Shown here piece by piece: positions 16,044 to 24,959 of a DNA stretch of 34,593 nt (position 1 is the stretch's first letter; each line of letters starts with the position of its first letter). The notes under the pieces were generated by a model. That model was not told the DNA's origin. It did no database searches and saw only the letters and a program-made list of their open reading frames with translations. The stretch covers positions 1 through 34,593 of the forward strand of contig JAANXC010000081.1 in assembly GCA_018263495.1 (NCBI GenBank), read 5' to 3'. The position numbers and the translations under genes are program-made. Source of the stretch: Nitrososphaerota archaeon (GTDB taxonomy: Archaea > Thermoproteota > Nitrososphaeria > Nitrososphaerales > Nitrosopumilaceae).

Positions 16044-17075
16044 TCAATTACTAATGATTATTTTCATAGCATTATCACCTGATTTGGCATGCACGAATGC
16101 CTGTTGGCACTCATCTAAATTATATCTGTGCGTAATTAGCTGTGACACGTTAATTTCTTTATTGTTTATTAGATCAACCGCATGTCTAGTATCATCGTCA
16201 GATGCTGCATAAGAATTAACAATTGTAATACCCTTTGAGTATATTTCACTCATATCAAGTTCAACATTTGCGCCCTTACTTGGTACACCAAACATAACAA
16301 TTGTACCACCCCTTCTGACGAAACTAACAGCATCCTTTAATGCATCCAAGCTGCTGGTAGATACGATAACAACATCAACCCCTTGATTCGCAGTTTCAGA
16401 TTTTATTTGCTCTAAAGCATTAGTCTTACCAGGATGGATTGTTGTAGTCTCAATTTTTTTTGCAAAATTCAATCTAAATTCATTCAAATCCAAACAAAAT
16501 ATTTTTCCAAAACCATGATATTTTGCAAGCAATGCATGCATAATTCCAGTAGGGCCAACACCAAGTATAGCAACACTATCATTTTTTTTATGTGAAAATT
16601 TATTCCAGGCTCTAATACAACACGCAAGTGGTTCAATCATTGCAGCCTCTTCAAATGACATACTGGCAGGAATTTTTATTACACCACCATGCTTTACATT
16701 CCATTCCGGGACAATATACTCATCTGCAAGTCCACAAGGTTCAAGATTTGATTTGTAATATCTTTCACACATTGTTTCATTTCCATGACTACATTCATGA
16801 CAATCATCTGAATAACATGCAACGTGATGATGTGTAAACACACGATCACCAACACTGAAATTTGAAATTTCTGAACCAACTTGCGTTATTATTCCTGCTG
16901 GCTCATGTCCAAGTCTCATTGATGGTTGTCCATATTTTCCAAATACTTTTTCAACATCAGAGCCACAAATTCCACAAGCATGCATTTGAACAAGTATGTC
17001 ACCCGGACCAAGAGATTGTTTTTCTATGTTTTTAATTTCTATACTTGAATTGCCTTTCACTACTGCAGCCTTCAT
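16044..17075 (-). CDS. Zinc-dependent medium-chain alcohol/polyol dehydrogenase
   Basis: 343 residues of the MDR superfamily. Catalytic zinc residues are Cys37 (GICGSD), His57-Glu58 (LGHEP) and Glu148 (IEPLAC). The structural-zinc lobe has four Cys at 87, 92, 95 and 103, with two extra residues between the first and second compared with the usual spacing. The NAD(P) motif is GVGPTG at 172-177. Closest resemblance is to sorbitol, threonine and polyol-phosphate dehydrogenases; the substrate is not readable. It is the promoter-proximal gene of a pair with the LsrF-like aldolase. Confidence 0.87.
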   Translation of the reverse strand: MKAAVVKGNSSIEIKNIEKQSLGPGDILVQMHACGICGSDVEKVFGKYGQPSMRLGHEPAGIITQVGSEISNFSVGDRVFTHHHVACYSDDCHECSHGNETMCERYYKSNLEPCGLADEYIVPEWNVKHGGVIKIPASMSFEEAAMIEPLACCIRAWNKFSHKKNDSVAILGVGPTGIMHALLAKYHGFGKIFCLDLNEFRLNFAKKIETTTIHPGKTNALEQIKSETANQGVDVVIVSTSSLDALKDAVSFVRRGGTIVMFGVPSKGANVELDMSEIYSKGITIVNSYAASDDDTRHAVDLINNKEINVSQLITHRYNLDECQQAFVHAKSGDNAMKIIISN

Positions 17076-17127
17076 TGGAATATTTCATCAATAATTCTAT
17101 GTAAAGTATGGCATTTGCATGCTAGAA

Positions 17128-17145
17128 AATCTATCTAGTTAGATT
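17128..17145. promoter_or_regulatory. Inverted repeat between divergent genes
   Basis: AATCTA (17128-17133) and TAGATT (17140-17145) are exact reverse complements around TCTAGT. It lies 28-45 bp before the first mini membrane gene and 53 bp before the Zn dehydrogenase start on the other strand. The arms are short, so chance is a real alternative. Confidence 0.25.
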
Positions 17146-17172
17146 CAAAAGATAGTAAGTTATCATATCAAT

Positions 17173-17280
17173 ATGGCGGAACCATCATTCTGGCCTTATG
17201 GTTTAGGAATTGCTGCGGTCATAGCATTAGCTGTTATCATTCCACTTCTTCGCAAAAGGAGAAAAACTGGATCTAATTAA
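17173..17280 (+). CDS. 35-residue single-pass membrane miniprotein
   Basis: Short ATG frame encoding MAEPSFWPYGLGIAAVIALA then VIIPLLRKRRKTGSN. One hydrophobic helix (about residues 10-25) is followed by a basic RKRRK stop-transfer, giving N-out, C-in topology. A second mini membrane gene starts two bases after its stop. Neither resembles a respiratory or AMO subunit I can name. The clean helix plus positive cluster and the tandem arrangement argue for real coding. Confidence 0.6.
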   Translation: MAEPSFWPYGLGIAAVIALAVIIPLLRKRRKTGSN

Positions 17281-17282
17281 CA

Positions 17283-17393
17283 ATGTTTGATACAAATGGT
17301 GATCCTATTGGTATGGTATTGCTAGCAGCATGTCTAGTTGGTGTAATAGCATCTGTGGTAGGAATACGAATGTACATACTTTTCAAGAAATAG
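17283..17393 (+). CDS. 36-residue single-pass membrane miniprotein
   Basis: ATG frame at 17283 encoding MFDTNGDPIGMVLLAACLVG then VIASVVGIRMYILFKK. A hydrophobic helix spans about 9-33 with a terminal KK. It begins two bases after the preceding miniprotein stops and lies 62 bp before the next membrane-anchored gene, so the three may be co-transcribed. No family recognised. Small subunits of membrane complexes look like this, but no partner can be assigned. Confidence 0.58.
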   Translation: MFDTNGDPIGMVLLAACLVGVIASVVGIRMYILFKK

Positions 17394-17452
17394 GCTATTA
17401 CCAAAACCCGCAAACAACTTTAAGGAATTACAAATCAAGCAAAATGTAGAAA

Positions 17453-18013
17453 ATGGCGGGAATTGGCACATTTATCATGCTTGGAGTAGTCGTAGGTTCA
17501 ATTTGTATTTCATTGTCTTTGTTTTTGGATGAACGACTGGTTGATATAACTGAGGAATCGGGCGACTCGGTGACAGTAAACAATGTGGAATTTAATATAA
17601 GCCATATTGGAAACTATGAAAGCTTAGAAAAAACGAAAGAGTATAAGGAATTAGAAAAAACACAGGCGATAAAGGGACTGGCAACAAGCGAAATAGCAGA
17701 AGGGGTTTATTTTCAAATTCAAATTACCGCACATAACATTGGTACTGAAACTGTAAGGTTTACCGGTGGACAGTTTTACCTATTTGACATTAACCAAGAA
17801 AAATATGATGCGGTTTTTATTGGATATGCTGGTTCGGACATAATAGAGGAATTATCAAGGGTAGATCTTTTACCGGGCAGTTCTGTTACTGTTACAACAC
17901 AATTTGATATTCCGTATGATGAAGAAATGAAATACACTGTTGGAATTCTTCCAGATAGATTTGGTCTTCAAGAGTCTGAAGAAAGAGGTTTTGTTTGTAT
18001 AAAAAACTGTTAA
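17453..18013 (+). CDS. Membrane-anchored extracellular protein, DUF4352-like
   Basis: 186 residues. A hydrophobic N-terminal anchor at about 5-25 (GTFIMLGVVVGSICISLSLF) is followed by an outside domain. The pattern YFQIQITAHNIGTETVRFTG, then YLFDINQEKYDAVF and LLPGSSVTVTTQFDIP, matches the beta-sandwich DUF4352/TRF2-like modules found on many anchored microbial proteins. Two Cys close to the end (Cys182 and Cys186, VCIKNC) could pair. Function unknown. ATG at 17453 puts the anchor at the very N-terminus. Confidence 0.72.
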   Translation: MAGIGTFIMLGVVVGSICISLSLFLDERLVDITEESGDSVTVNNVEFNISHIGNYESLEKTKEYKELEKTQAIKGLATSEIAEGVYFQIQITAHNIGTETVRFTGGQFYLFDINQEKYDAVFIGYAGSDIIEELSRVDLLPGSSVTVTTQFDIPYDEEMKYTVGILPDRFGLQESEERGFVCIKNC

Positions 18014-18034
18014 TGAAATAACTTTTCTATGGCG

Positions 18035-18322
18035 TTATAATTCAGAAAGCAACCCACCGATAAAAGATTCATACTCATCATCTGAAAACGTAATTACTTC
18101 TACCTGATTCTTAGACTTAGCCAACGGAAAGAAGTCTAAATGGTAGCATTCATTGTTAAAATAATATCCAGGGCATGAACAAAAATCCAAATCTGGATCA
18201 AACCAATATTCTTTATCCATTCCCACAACTGTCCAAATCTTCCTATTACTTGGTTCAAAAAGATGCAGTTTGACACGTTTTTCAGATAGGAGTGAATCTA
18301 TTTTTTTAAATTGTAAATCCAT
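18035..18322 (-). CDS. Small SWIM-type zinc-finger protein
   Basis: 95 residues. Cys48, Cys50, Cys59 and His61 form the CxC-x8-CxH arrangement of SWIM zinc fingers (FCSCPGYYFNNECYHLDF). SWIM domains bind DNA or mediate protein contacts, often with recombination or ubiquitin-type partners. Here the finger is nearly the whole protein, with a beta-like N-terminal part and an acidic C-terminus. It diverges from the metallophosphoesterase gene by 34 bp, and archaeal phosphoesterases of that type often accompany DNA-processing genes, so a nucleic-acid role is plausible but unproven. Confidence 0.8.
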   Translation of the reverse strand: MDLQFKKIDSLLSEKRVKLHLFEPSNRKIWTVVGMDKEYWFDPDLDFCSCPGYYFNNECYHLDFFPLAKSKNQVEVITFSDDEYESFIGGLLSEL

Positions 18323-18356
18323 AAGAATTTAATTAAATCGGATAATTATATTTTTA

Positions 18357-19103
18357 ATGGTTCAAACTAAAATTATTCCCAAATATCCTGCACTCATGAT
18401 TGAAGGAACTAAAAAAAGTTTAGTTATTACGGACTTACATTTAGGTTTTGAAAGTAATCTGTCGTTAAACAATATATTCTTAGGAAAAAACAGAACTGTT
18501 GCTGAAATTACTAAAGAAATTGAAAAGATCATAAAGAAAACAAAACCGGATTCATTAGTTCTATTAGGTGATATAAAATCTGGAATTAAATCTATAACAA
18601 AAACAGAATGGGAAACTGTACCTATTTTTTTTGAAAGTATTACTAAATTAATTGACACAATTCTGGTTCCAGGAAATCATGATGCAAATATAGAGAAACT
18701 GATCCCAAATGGAATAACACTTGCTAGTTCAAAGGGAATTATTATTGATGATATTCTTTTAACCCATGGGCATACAAAGCCGTCAGAAAATTTTTCGCAA
18801 GTAAATACAATTGTGATGGGTCATGTTCACCCTGTTTTTTTCCAAAAAGAGTCACTGATTAATGGTGAACGAGTATGGGTATCAATCAAGTGTAAGAAGC
18901 AGAGGATATTTCATTCAAAATCAGGAGAATTAGAAGTAATAATTTTACCATCATTTAACAAATACTTTTACACAACACAAAAAAAATTCTATAAAAAATC
19001 AATTTCGCCTATAATTGAGAAAATGGATGTGATAAAAGCAAAAATTGTGACACTTAATGGTACAATAATTGGTGATAAGCAGTTACTATCTTCTGTGATT
19101 TAG
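18357..19103 (+). CDS. ICC-like calcineurin-type metallophosphoesterase
   Basis: 248 residues. All five metallophosphoesterase motifs are visible: D26-L-H28 (TDLHLG), GD at 71-72, GNHD at 106-109, HGH at 137-139 and GHVH at 155-158, so a two-metal active site is intact. Size and motif spacing match the archaeal ICC-like group often linked to helicases and DNA repair. The substrate is unknown. It diverges from the SWIM protein gene, and its last codons overlap the end of carB by four bases on the opposite strand. Confidence 0.88.
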   Translation: MVQTKIIPKYPALMIEGTKKSLVITDLHLGFESNLSLNNIFLGKNRTVAEITKEIEKIIKKTKPDSLVLLGDIKSGIKSITKTEWETVPIFFESITKLIDTILVPGNHDANIEKLIPNGITLASSKGIIIDDILLTHGHTKPSENFSQVNTIVMGHVHPVFFQKESLINGERVWVSIKCKKQRIFHSKSGELEVIILPSFNKYFYTTQKKFYKKSISPIIEKMDVIKAKIVTLNGTIIGDKQLLSSVI

Positions 19104-22100
19104 GGTATGTCCTTGTATGATTCTAATGGTTTTTTCGATGTTTCGTTTTTTTGTAACCACTCCAATGTTTTAACAAATGATTCCGCTAATTCAATAGTTG
19201 AAAGAACGGGAATGCCTAATTCCAGCGACTTTCTTCGTATTTGATATTCATCATAAAGCATACCAACATATTTTTCTAGAGTTGATGTACTTGGAATATT
19301 TACAATAAAATCAATTTTTTTCTCATGCAATAAATCAGAAATGTTCGGTTTCCTTTCTGGCTCGCTAATTTTATGAACAACAGTAACATCTCCAAGTTTC
19401 TCTGCAAAGAATTCTGCTGTTGTTTCAGTGGCAAGAATTTTGAAGCCCAGACTTTTTAACAGTGCAGATGTATGAAGTAATTTTTCCCGGTTTTCTACAC
19501 CGCCTATTGTAACCAATGCTGATCCAGTTTTTGGGAGATTATAACCCACTGATGTCAATCCCTTTGATAATGCATCGTAGAAACTATTTCCAAAACATGC
19601 TGCCTCACCTGTTGACTGCATTTCAACACCCAATACAATATCTGCTCCTTCAAGCTGCATGAAAGAAAATTGTGGAACCTTTATTCCATGCATACCAGTA
19701 TTCGCCCACATACCCTGAGGTATATTGGAAATCTTTTTTCCTAGTATTGCTTGTGCTGCTAGACTAATTATATTCACTTTAACAAACTTAGAAACAAATG
19801 GCATGGAACGAGATGCACGTATATTTAGTTCTATAACATATGCTTGCTCATTTTTAACTAAAAATTGTAAATTAAATGGTCCTCTAACATTGAATTCTTT
19901 AGCAATCCTTGTTGTCGAGTCAGTAATATTTTCAATAATCTTATTGCTTAGCCTCCAAGGTGGTATACACATCATTGCGTCACCAGAATGAACACCAGCA
20001 CTATCTATGTGTTCAACTATCGCACCAATTACCACATTTTCTCCATCACAAACACCATCAACATCAACTTCTAACGCATCAAGCATGAATTTTGTAATTA
20101 CAACCGGATGATCAGGTGATACTACTGTGGCATCGTTAACAAATTTTTTCAGTTCAGCCTGTGACCATACCACCTTCATTGCTGCGCCACTGAGCACGTA
20201 TGATGGTCTTACCAATACAGGATAACCAACCTCCAATGCAAAGTTCTTTGCATCAGTAATATTCGTAAATGCTTGCCAAGATGGTTGCCCTATATGGAGT
20301 GTATCTAAAACTTGGCTAAACTTTGAACGGTTTTCAGCTCTATCCACATTTTCAGCACTTGTCCCAATAAGTGTAATTCCATTGTCAACTAATTTGGGAG
20401 TTAGATTGTTTGCTGTTTGACCACCTACAGATGTAACAATACCATTCGGCTGCTCAAATTCTGATATATCTAAAATTCGTTCAAGTGTAAGTTCTTCAAA
20501 GTAAAGTCTACTGCATATATCATAATCGGTTGATACGGTTTCAGGATTACAGTTTACTACCACCACATTTTTTTCACCGCCATCCTGAAGACCCCAAACC
20601 ATATTCACAGTTCCCCAATCAAATTCTACACTACTACCTATTCGGTAAGGACCAGCACCAAGAACAATGATCCCACTATCCTTTTTTGTAACTGAGATAT
20701 CATTTTCTGTCCCGCCATAGGTAAGATAAAGATAGTTAGTTTGAGCTGGCCACTCCGCTGCTAATGTATCAATCTGTTTAACTATAGGTATAACATCAAG
20801 ATCTTTTCTAATTTTTCTTACTTCTAATCCATCTTTCTTAACAGCTCTACCAATCTGGTTATCAGAGAATCCAAATTTTTTTGCGTCTGATAAAAGTTTA
20901 TGATCCAGTGTTGATGATTTTAATCTTCTTTCTACTTCAACAATATTATTAATTTTGTTTAAGAACCATGGATCAATGGCTGATAATTGATAAATTTTTT
21001 CAATTGATATGCCCTTATGAAGTGCAGCCACAACGTAATACAATATATTATCATCAGGTGTTTGGAGATGTTCCTCAATTTGCTCATCATTTAATGATTC
21101 ATCATTTTGGCGATTTAAGACAAGCCCATCCTTTCCGATGTCAAGCATTCTAATTGATTTCTGTAATACCTCTTCGAATTTTCTGCCTATTGCCATTACT
21201 TCACCCACAGATTTCATAGTAGGTCCCAGATTCCTATTTGCAAGTTCAAATTTTGTAAAATCCCATCTTGGATGTTTACACACTATGTAATCTAAGGCCG
21301 GTTCAAAACACGCAGTGGTCTTTTTTGTGATAGTGTTAACTAATTCTGGTAATGAGTAACCAAGTCCTATCTTTGCAGACATGTATGCCAATGGATACCC
21401 AGTAGCCTTGCTTGCCAGGGCAGAAGAACGTGAAAGCCTAGGATTAATCTCAATTGCAGCATATGTATCGGAAGCTTGGTCTAATGCAAATTGAATATTA
21501 CATTCTCCTACAATTCCAACATGCTTTGTTGCTCGTAATGCTGCAGATCTTAACATATGATATTCGTGGTTATCTATTGTCTGAGATGGTGCAACAACTA
21601 TGTTATCACCAGTATGAACCCTCATTGAAAGTACATTTTCCATATTACAAACTATTACATTATTTTTTGAATAATCTTGCATGACTTCATATTCTATTTG
21701 TTTCCAATCACCAACATATTCTTCAATTAGTATTTGCCCAACAAGACTTGCTGCAAGACCTCTACCAGCAATTTCATGTAATTCAATCTCATTAAATGCA
21801 ACCCCACCACCCTTTCCTCCAAGTGTATATGCAACCCTAACGATTACAGGATAGCCTAAATCTTTTGCAACTTTTTTTGCTTCGTCAAATGTGTGAACTG
21901 TTTTACTTTTTAAAACAGGTACATTGCATTTAACCATCGAATCTTTGAACCTCTGCCTATCTTCTGTTGCCATAATTCCTGGAACCTGTGTTCCCAAAAC
22001 TGATATACCATATTTTTTCAATATTCCAGCTTCATCAACTTTCACACCACAATTTAGTGCAGTCTGACCTCCATAGCTTAACATGATACCATCTGGTCTT

Positions 22101-22363
22101 TCTTTTTCAATAATTGATTCCACATATTCTGGAGTGATTGGCAAAAGGTATACTTGATCAGCGAACCTAGTATCGGTTTGAATTGTTGCAATATTTGGAT
22201 TGATTAGAATACTCTTGAGTCCATCCTCGTGGATTGCTTTGAGGCATTGGCTTCCGGAGTAGTCGAATTGACGGTCGATTTATCGACTTTCGCCCGCTTC
22301 TCCGATTTTAATAGCCCCACTACCTAGAACAAGAATTTTTTCTAACCTCTCATGTTTTACCAG
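19100..22363 (-). CDS. carB: Carbamoyl-phosphate synthase large subunit, 5' end interrupted by in-frame stop
   Basis: From 22144 leftward there is an intact frame of 1014 codons with both ATP-grasp halves, the allosteric domain and normal residues. The missing N-terminus is present upstream in the same frame: ERLEKILVLGSGAIKIGEAG, then FDYSGSQCLKAIHEDG and INPNIATIQTDTRFADQVY. These two blocks, contiguous in the family as GEFDYSG (and as VEFDWG in this protein's own second half), are split by seven extra codons with TAA at 22282-22280. The frame has no ATG, GTG or TTG before the stop; CTG at 22363 would give MVKHERLEKILVLG, and ATG 22353 is out of frame and stops after three codons. TTG 22144 would drop about 67 conserved residues. 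Either an expression trick, a broken gene or a sequence error. It follows carA, overlapping its end. Confidence 0.9.
22268..22288 (-). other. 21-nt insertion with stop codon and inverted repeat inside carB
   Basis: On the coding strand the 21 bases lie between the GAA and TTC codons of the conserved Gly-Glu-Phe-Asp motif and read Ser-Arg-stop-Ile-Asp-Arg-Gln. They contain GTCGAT-AA-ATCGAC (22287-22274), a perfect 6-bp inverted repeat. The bases AA at both junctions leave the exact edges ambiguous by two positions. Removing the segment restores the family sequence exactly and in frame. A third GTCGA-type site (TTCGACT) follows directly downstream and could pair with the first. I could not draw a canonical bulge-helix-bulge intron. 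Confidence 0.75.
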
Positions 22364-23528
22364 CTTTTCCCTCCTCCATGATATTCTTCAGCTCATCAAA
22401 AACGAATTTACAATCATAAGGTCCTGGTGATGCCTCCGGATGAAATTGAACTGCAATGCATTTTTTATTTTTATGTTTAACACCTTCTACAGTTTTATCG
22501 TCAACATTAGAAAACCATAAATCAAATTCAGTATTATTCAACGAATCCGGGTTTATACAATAACCGTGGTTTTGGCTAGTAACATAAACTTGATTATTAT
22601 CTAGATTTACACAGGGTTTGTTTTGTCCTCTATGTCCATACTTTAGTTTGTATGTTTGAGCACCACCTGCTGCTGCCAAAATTTGTGCGCCAAGACAAAT
22701 TCCTAATGTTGGAATATTTTTTTGGATTAATGATTTAGCGGTAGAAATAGTCTCTTGGCAATTCTCAGGGTCACCTGGACCATTACTTATCACAACACCT
22801 TTTGGTTTATGTTTTAGAATTTCTTCAATGCTTGTATCCCACGGAACTTTCACAGTATTATATCCGATATCATGAATATTTCGTATTATGGCATTCTTTG
22901 TGCCAGTGTCAATGAGAATAATGTTTTCTGATTCATTACCAAATTTCTCTATTTTTTTAGTTGATACTGAATCCATGAATTTTTCATTATTGTAATTCGG
23001 TGCAGATTTTAACTTATTTTTAAGATCATTTTCATCTATTTCACTATCAGAAACAGCTAGGGCGCTCATCATAACTCCTGATTCCCTTAGTTTTTTAGTT
23101 AATTCTCGAGTGTCAATGCCTGAAATTCCTTGAATTTTTTCCTTGTATAGCCACTCATCAAGTGTCATAGTAAGATTCCAATGACTTGCAGTTAGAGATA
23201 GTTCATGAACCACTAAGCCACGAGCCTGAATTTTATCTGATTCAAAAAACTTGGGTAATCCATTCATTTCGAGCGTAGGATCAGGAACTCCATAATTTCC
23301 TACCAATGGGTAAGTTAGTGTGACAATTTGACCAGAATAGGAGGGATCTGTGAGTGTTTCAGTATACCCAACCATTCCTGTATTAAATACGATTTCGCCA
23401 AAAGTTAATCCAGAGTAACCAAATCCCATTCCATCAAAAACAGAGCCATCACTTAAGATCAGTTTTCCAAACTTGTTTGCGTGTTTGGATTCTTTTATGG
23501 CTATTGTAACCCTCGAAAAGTGATCCAC
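22350..23528 (-). CDS. carA: Carbamoyl-phosphate synthase small (glutaminase) subunit
   Basis: 392 residues from GTG at 23528. The N-terminal CPSase domain contains GKLILSDGSVFDGMGFGYSG and TGMVGYTETLTDPSYSGQ. The class I glutamine amidotransferase domain has the full triad: nucleophile Cys278 in GICLGAQ, then His363 and Glu365 in QFHPEASPGP. It supplies ammonia to CarB for pyrimidine and arginine synthesis. A start about 18 codons later would fit many homologues, since the first residues (DHFSRVTIAIKESKHANK) are not conserved. It lies 58 bp after cdvC and its end overlaps the carB coding frame. Confidence 0.95.
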   Translation of the reverse strand: MDHFSRVTIAIKESKHANKFGKLILSDGSVFDGMGFGYSGLTFGEIVFNTGMVGYTETLTDPSYSGQIVTLTYPLVGNYGVPDPTLEMNGLPKFFESDKIQARGLVVHELSLTASHWNLTMTLDEWLYKEKIQGISGIDTRELTKKLRESGVMMSALAVSDSEIDENDLKNKLKSAPNYNNEKFMDSVSTKKIEKFGNESENIILIDTGTKNAIIRNIHDIGYNTVKVPWDTSIEEILKHKPKGVVISNGPGDPENCQETISTAKSLIQKNIPTLGICLGAQILAAAGGAQTYKLKYGHRGQNKPCVNLDNNQVYVTSQNHGYCINPDSLNNTEFDLWFSNVDDKTVEGVKHKNKKCIAVQFHPEASPGPYDCKFVFDELKNIMEEGKAGKT

Positions 23529-23586
23529 AAAAGGAATTTAAGTTTTTGTAAAAATGATCGTTATGAAATTTTGGTGAATGTTATGA

Positions 23587-24783
23587 TTATAATGCTTTGA
23601 ATTGTTCGCTCCATTTGTAATATGCCCTTATCATATCCATGGAAACGCTAGGTTTTCTTCTTACTATAGTCTCTCTAAAATCCTTCATTGTTATATCACG
23701 CGGTTTGGATGGATTTTCACCCTCTACTGGTTCTTTGTATGTAGTTGTGCTAAACATCTCATTCACAACTTTAAGCTGAACAGCTTGACAAATATCCTTG
23801 ATATCACTTGCGCTATATCCATCAAAAATTGATGCCAAGGTATGAGAACGTACCCTACCATCTAGTTGTAGTTTGTTTGTGTAAAGTTGGAAAAGTTTTT
23901 CTCTGGCTTCAAGTGTTGGTAATGAAACGTATATCCTTTTTTGGAACCTACGCAAAAATGGATGATCAAGACTCCAGGGTTTATTGGTTGCGCCAATTAC
24001 GTATAACTGCATATCCTTTCCCTTACCGTTAATTCCATCTATTTCTGTCAGAAATTGATTTCTGCTTCTTACCTCACCACCAATCTCATTTGTACGTTCA
24101 CCTAAAAGTGAGTCAAGTTCATCAATGAATAAAATTACAGGTTTACCTTCTCTCTCGGCATAGTTACGAGCCATTTTAAATAATTTTGAGACATTTTTTT
24201 CTGCCTCACCAAGCCATTTGCTCATCATGGATGAACCGTCTACATTGATGAAATAACCATCAAGTTCATTGGCAGTTGCAGCAGCAAGAATTGTTTTACC
24301 ACAACCAGGTGGACCATATAATAAAATTCCTCTTGGCCAACCTAGTGGAAATAAATCTGATCTTTTAGATGGATAAACTATTGATTCACGTAATGCATTT
24401 TTAGCATCATCTACACCAACTACATCATCCCATCTAACATCTGGTTTTTCTTTCATTAGCATGTCTTCGAAACTATTTTTAGTATTATTTGCAAGAGTTG
24501 CTCTCTGCTCCTCTGGTGATGCTGCAGAATCAACTACTGGTTCAACGTCAGTTAATGATGTGCTCTGTAGTGACTTTATTCTGTCTTGGTATGATTTCAT
24601 ACGTTCTGTATAGATTTTGTTTAGTTGACTATCCGGATAAAGGCGCATTAATTTGAGCAATGTTTCTGTCGCCTTTTGATAATTAGTTATTGCCATCCCA
24701 CGTGCCCCTTGCGCATCATATTTTATTGCACCAGTAGCATATTGGCTGGCAGACTTTTCTAGTTCTTGTGGAGCCATATTCAT
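23587..24783 (-). CDS. cdvC: Cell-division AAA ATPase CdvC (Vps4 homologue)
   Basis: 398 residues. An MIT domain at about 5-75 (AIKYDAQGARGMAITNYQKA) binds the tails of ESCRT-III-like CdvB proteins. After a linker comes the Vps4-type AAA module: Walker A GPPGCGKT (157-164), Walker B ILFIDELD (217-224), sensor GATNKPW and arginine fingers in FLRRFQKR (276-283). A Vps4 C-terminal helix region ends the protein (RAYYKWSEQFKAL). It disassembles CdvB filaments during membrane scission. In thaumarchaea cdvC is known to sit apart from cdvA and cdvB, as here. It precedes carA on the same strand. Confidence 0.93.
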   Translation of the reverse strand: MNMAPQELEKSASQYATGAIKYDAQGARGMAITNYQKATETLLKLMRLYPDSQLNKIYTERMKSYQDRIKSLQSTSLTDVEPVVDSAASPEEQRATLANNTKNSFEDMLMKEKPDVRWDDVVGVDDAKNALRESIVYPSKRSDLFPLGWPRGILLYGPPGCGKTILAAATANELDGYFINVDGSSMMSKWLGEAEKNVSKLFKMARNYAEREGKPVILFIDELDSLLGERTNEIGGEVRSRNQFLTEIDGINGKGKDMQLYVIGATNKPWSLDHPFLRRFQKRIYVSLPTLEAREKLFQLYTNKLQLDGRVRSHTLASIFDGYSASDIKDICQAVQLKVVNEMFSTTTYKEPVEGENPSKPRDITMKDFRETIVRRKPSVSMDMIRAYYKWSEQFKAL

Positions 24784-24959
24784 CTAAATTACCAGATATC
24801 TAGTTTAGATTTAGTAAGGTACTCTCGATTGTAAATATCTGTGTGAAATCTGGTGAAATTATTTACACTATTCTCTGTTTTTGCCTGAAATTCAATAAAA
24901 CTGAAGGAAAAATCACGAACTAAATGATTCTGGAAGGTGTATGATAAACCGTTTGTTTG

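Noticed and set aside
18327-18338. ATTTAATTAAAT palindrome between the SWIM and phosphoesterase genes.
   Set aside because: It is made only of A and T in a very AT-rich gap, so it is expected by chance.
22268-22288. The carB insertion as a canonical bulge-helix-bulge archaeal intron.
   Set aside because: I tried all three possible edge placements. None gives a proper 4-bp central helix between the intron start and the second exon, with flanking helices. An intron of another type remains possible, so the observation is kept without this label.
24789-24958. A minus-strand open frame of about 55 codons between the DHH gene and cdvC with protein-like composition.
   Set aside because: It has no ATG, GTG or TTG, begins right after an in-frame TAG, and contains no recognisable motif. 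Probably chance or a decayed fragment.
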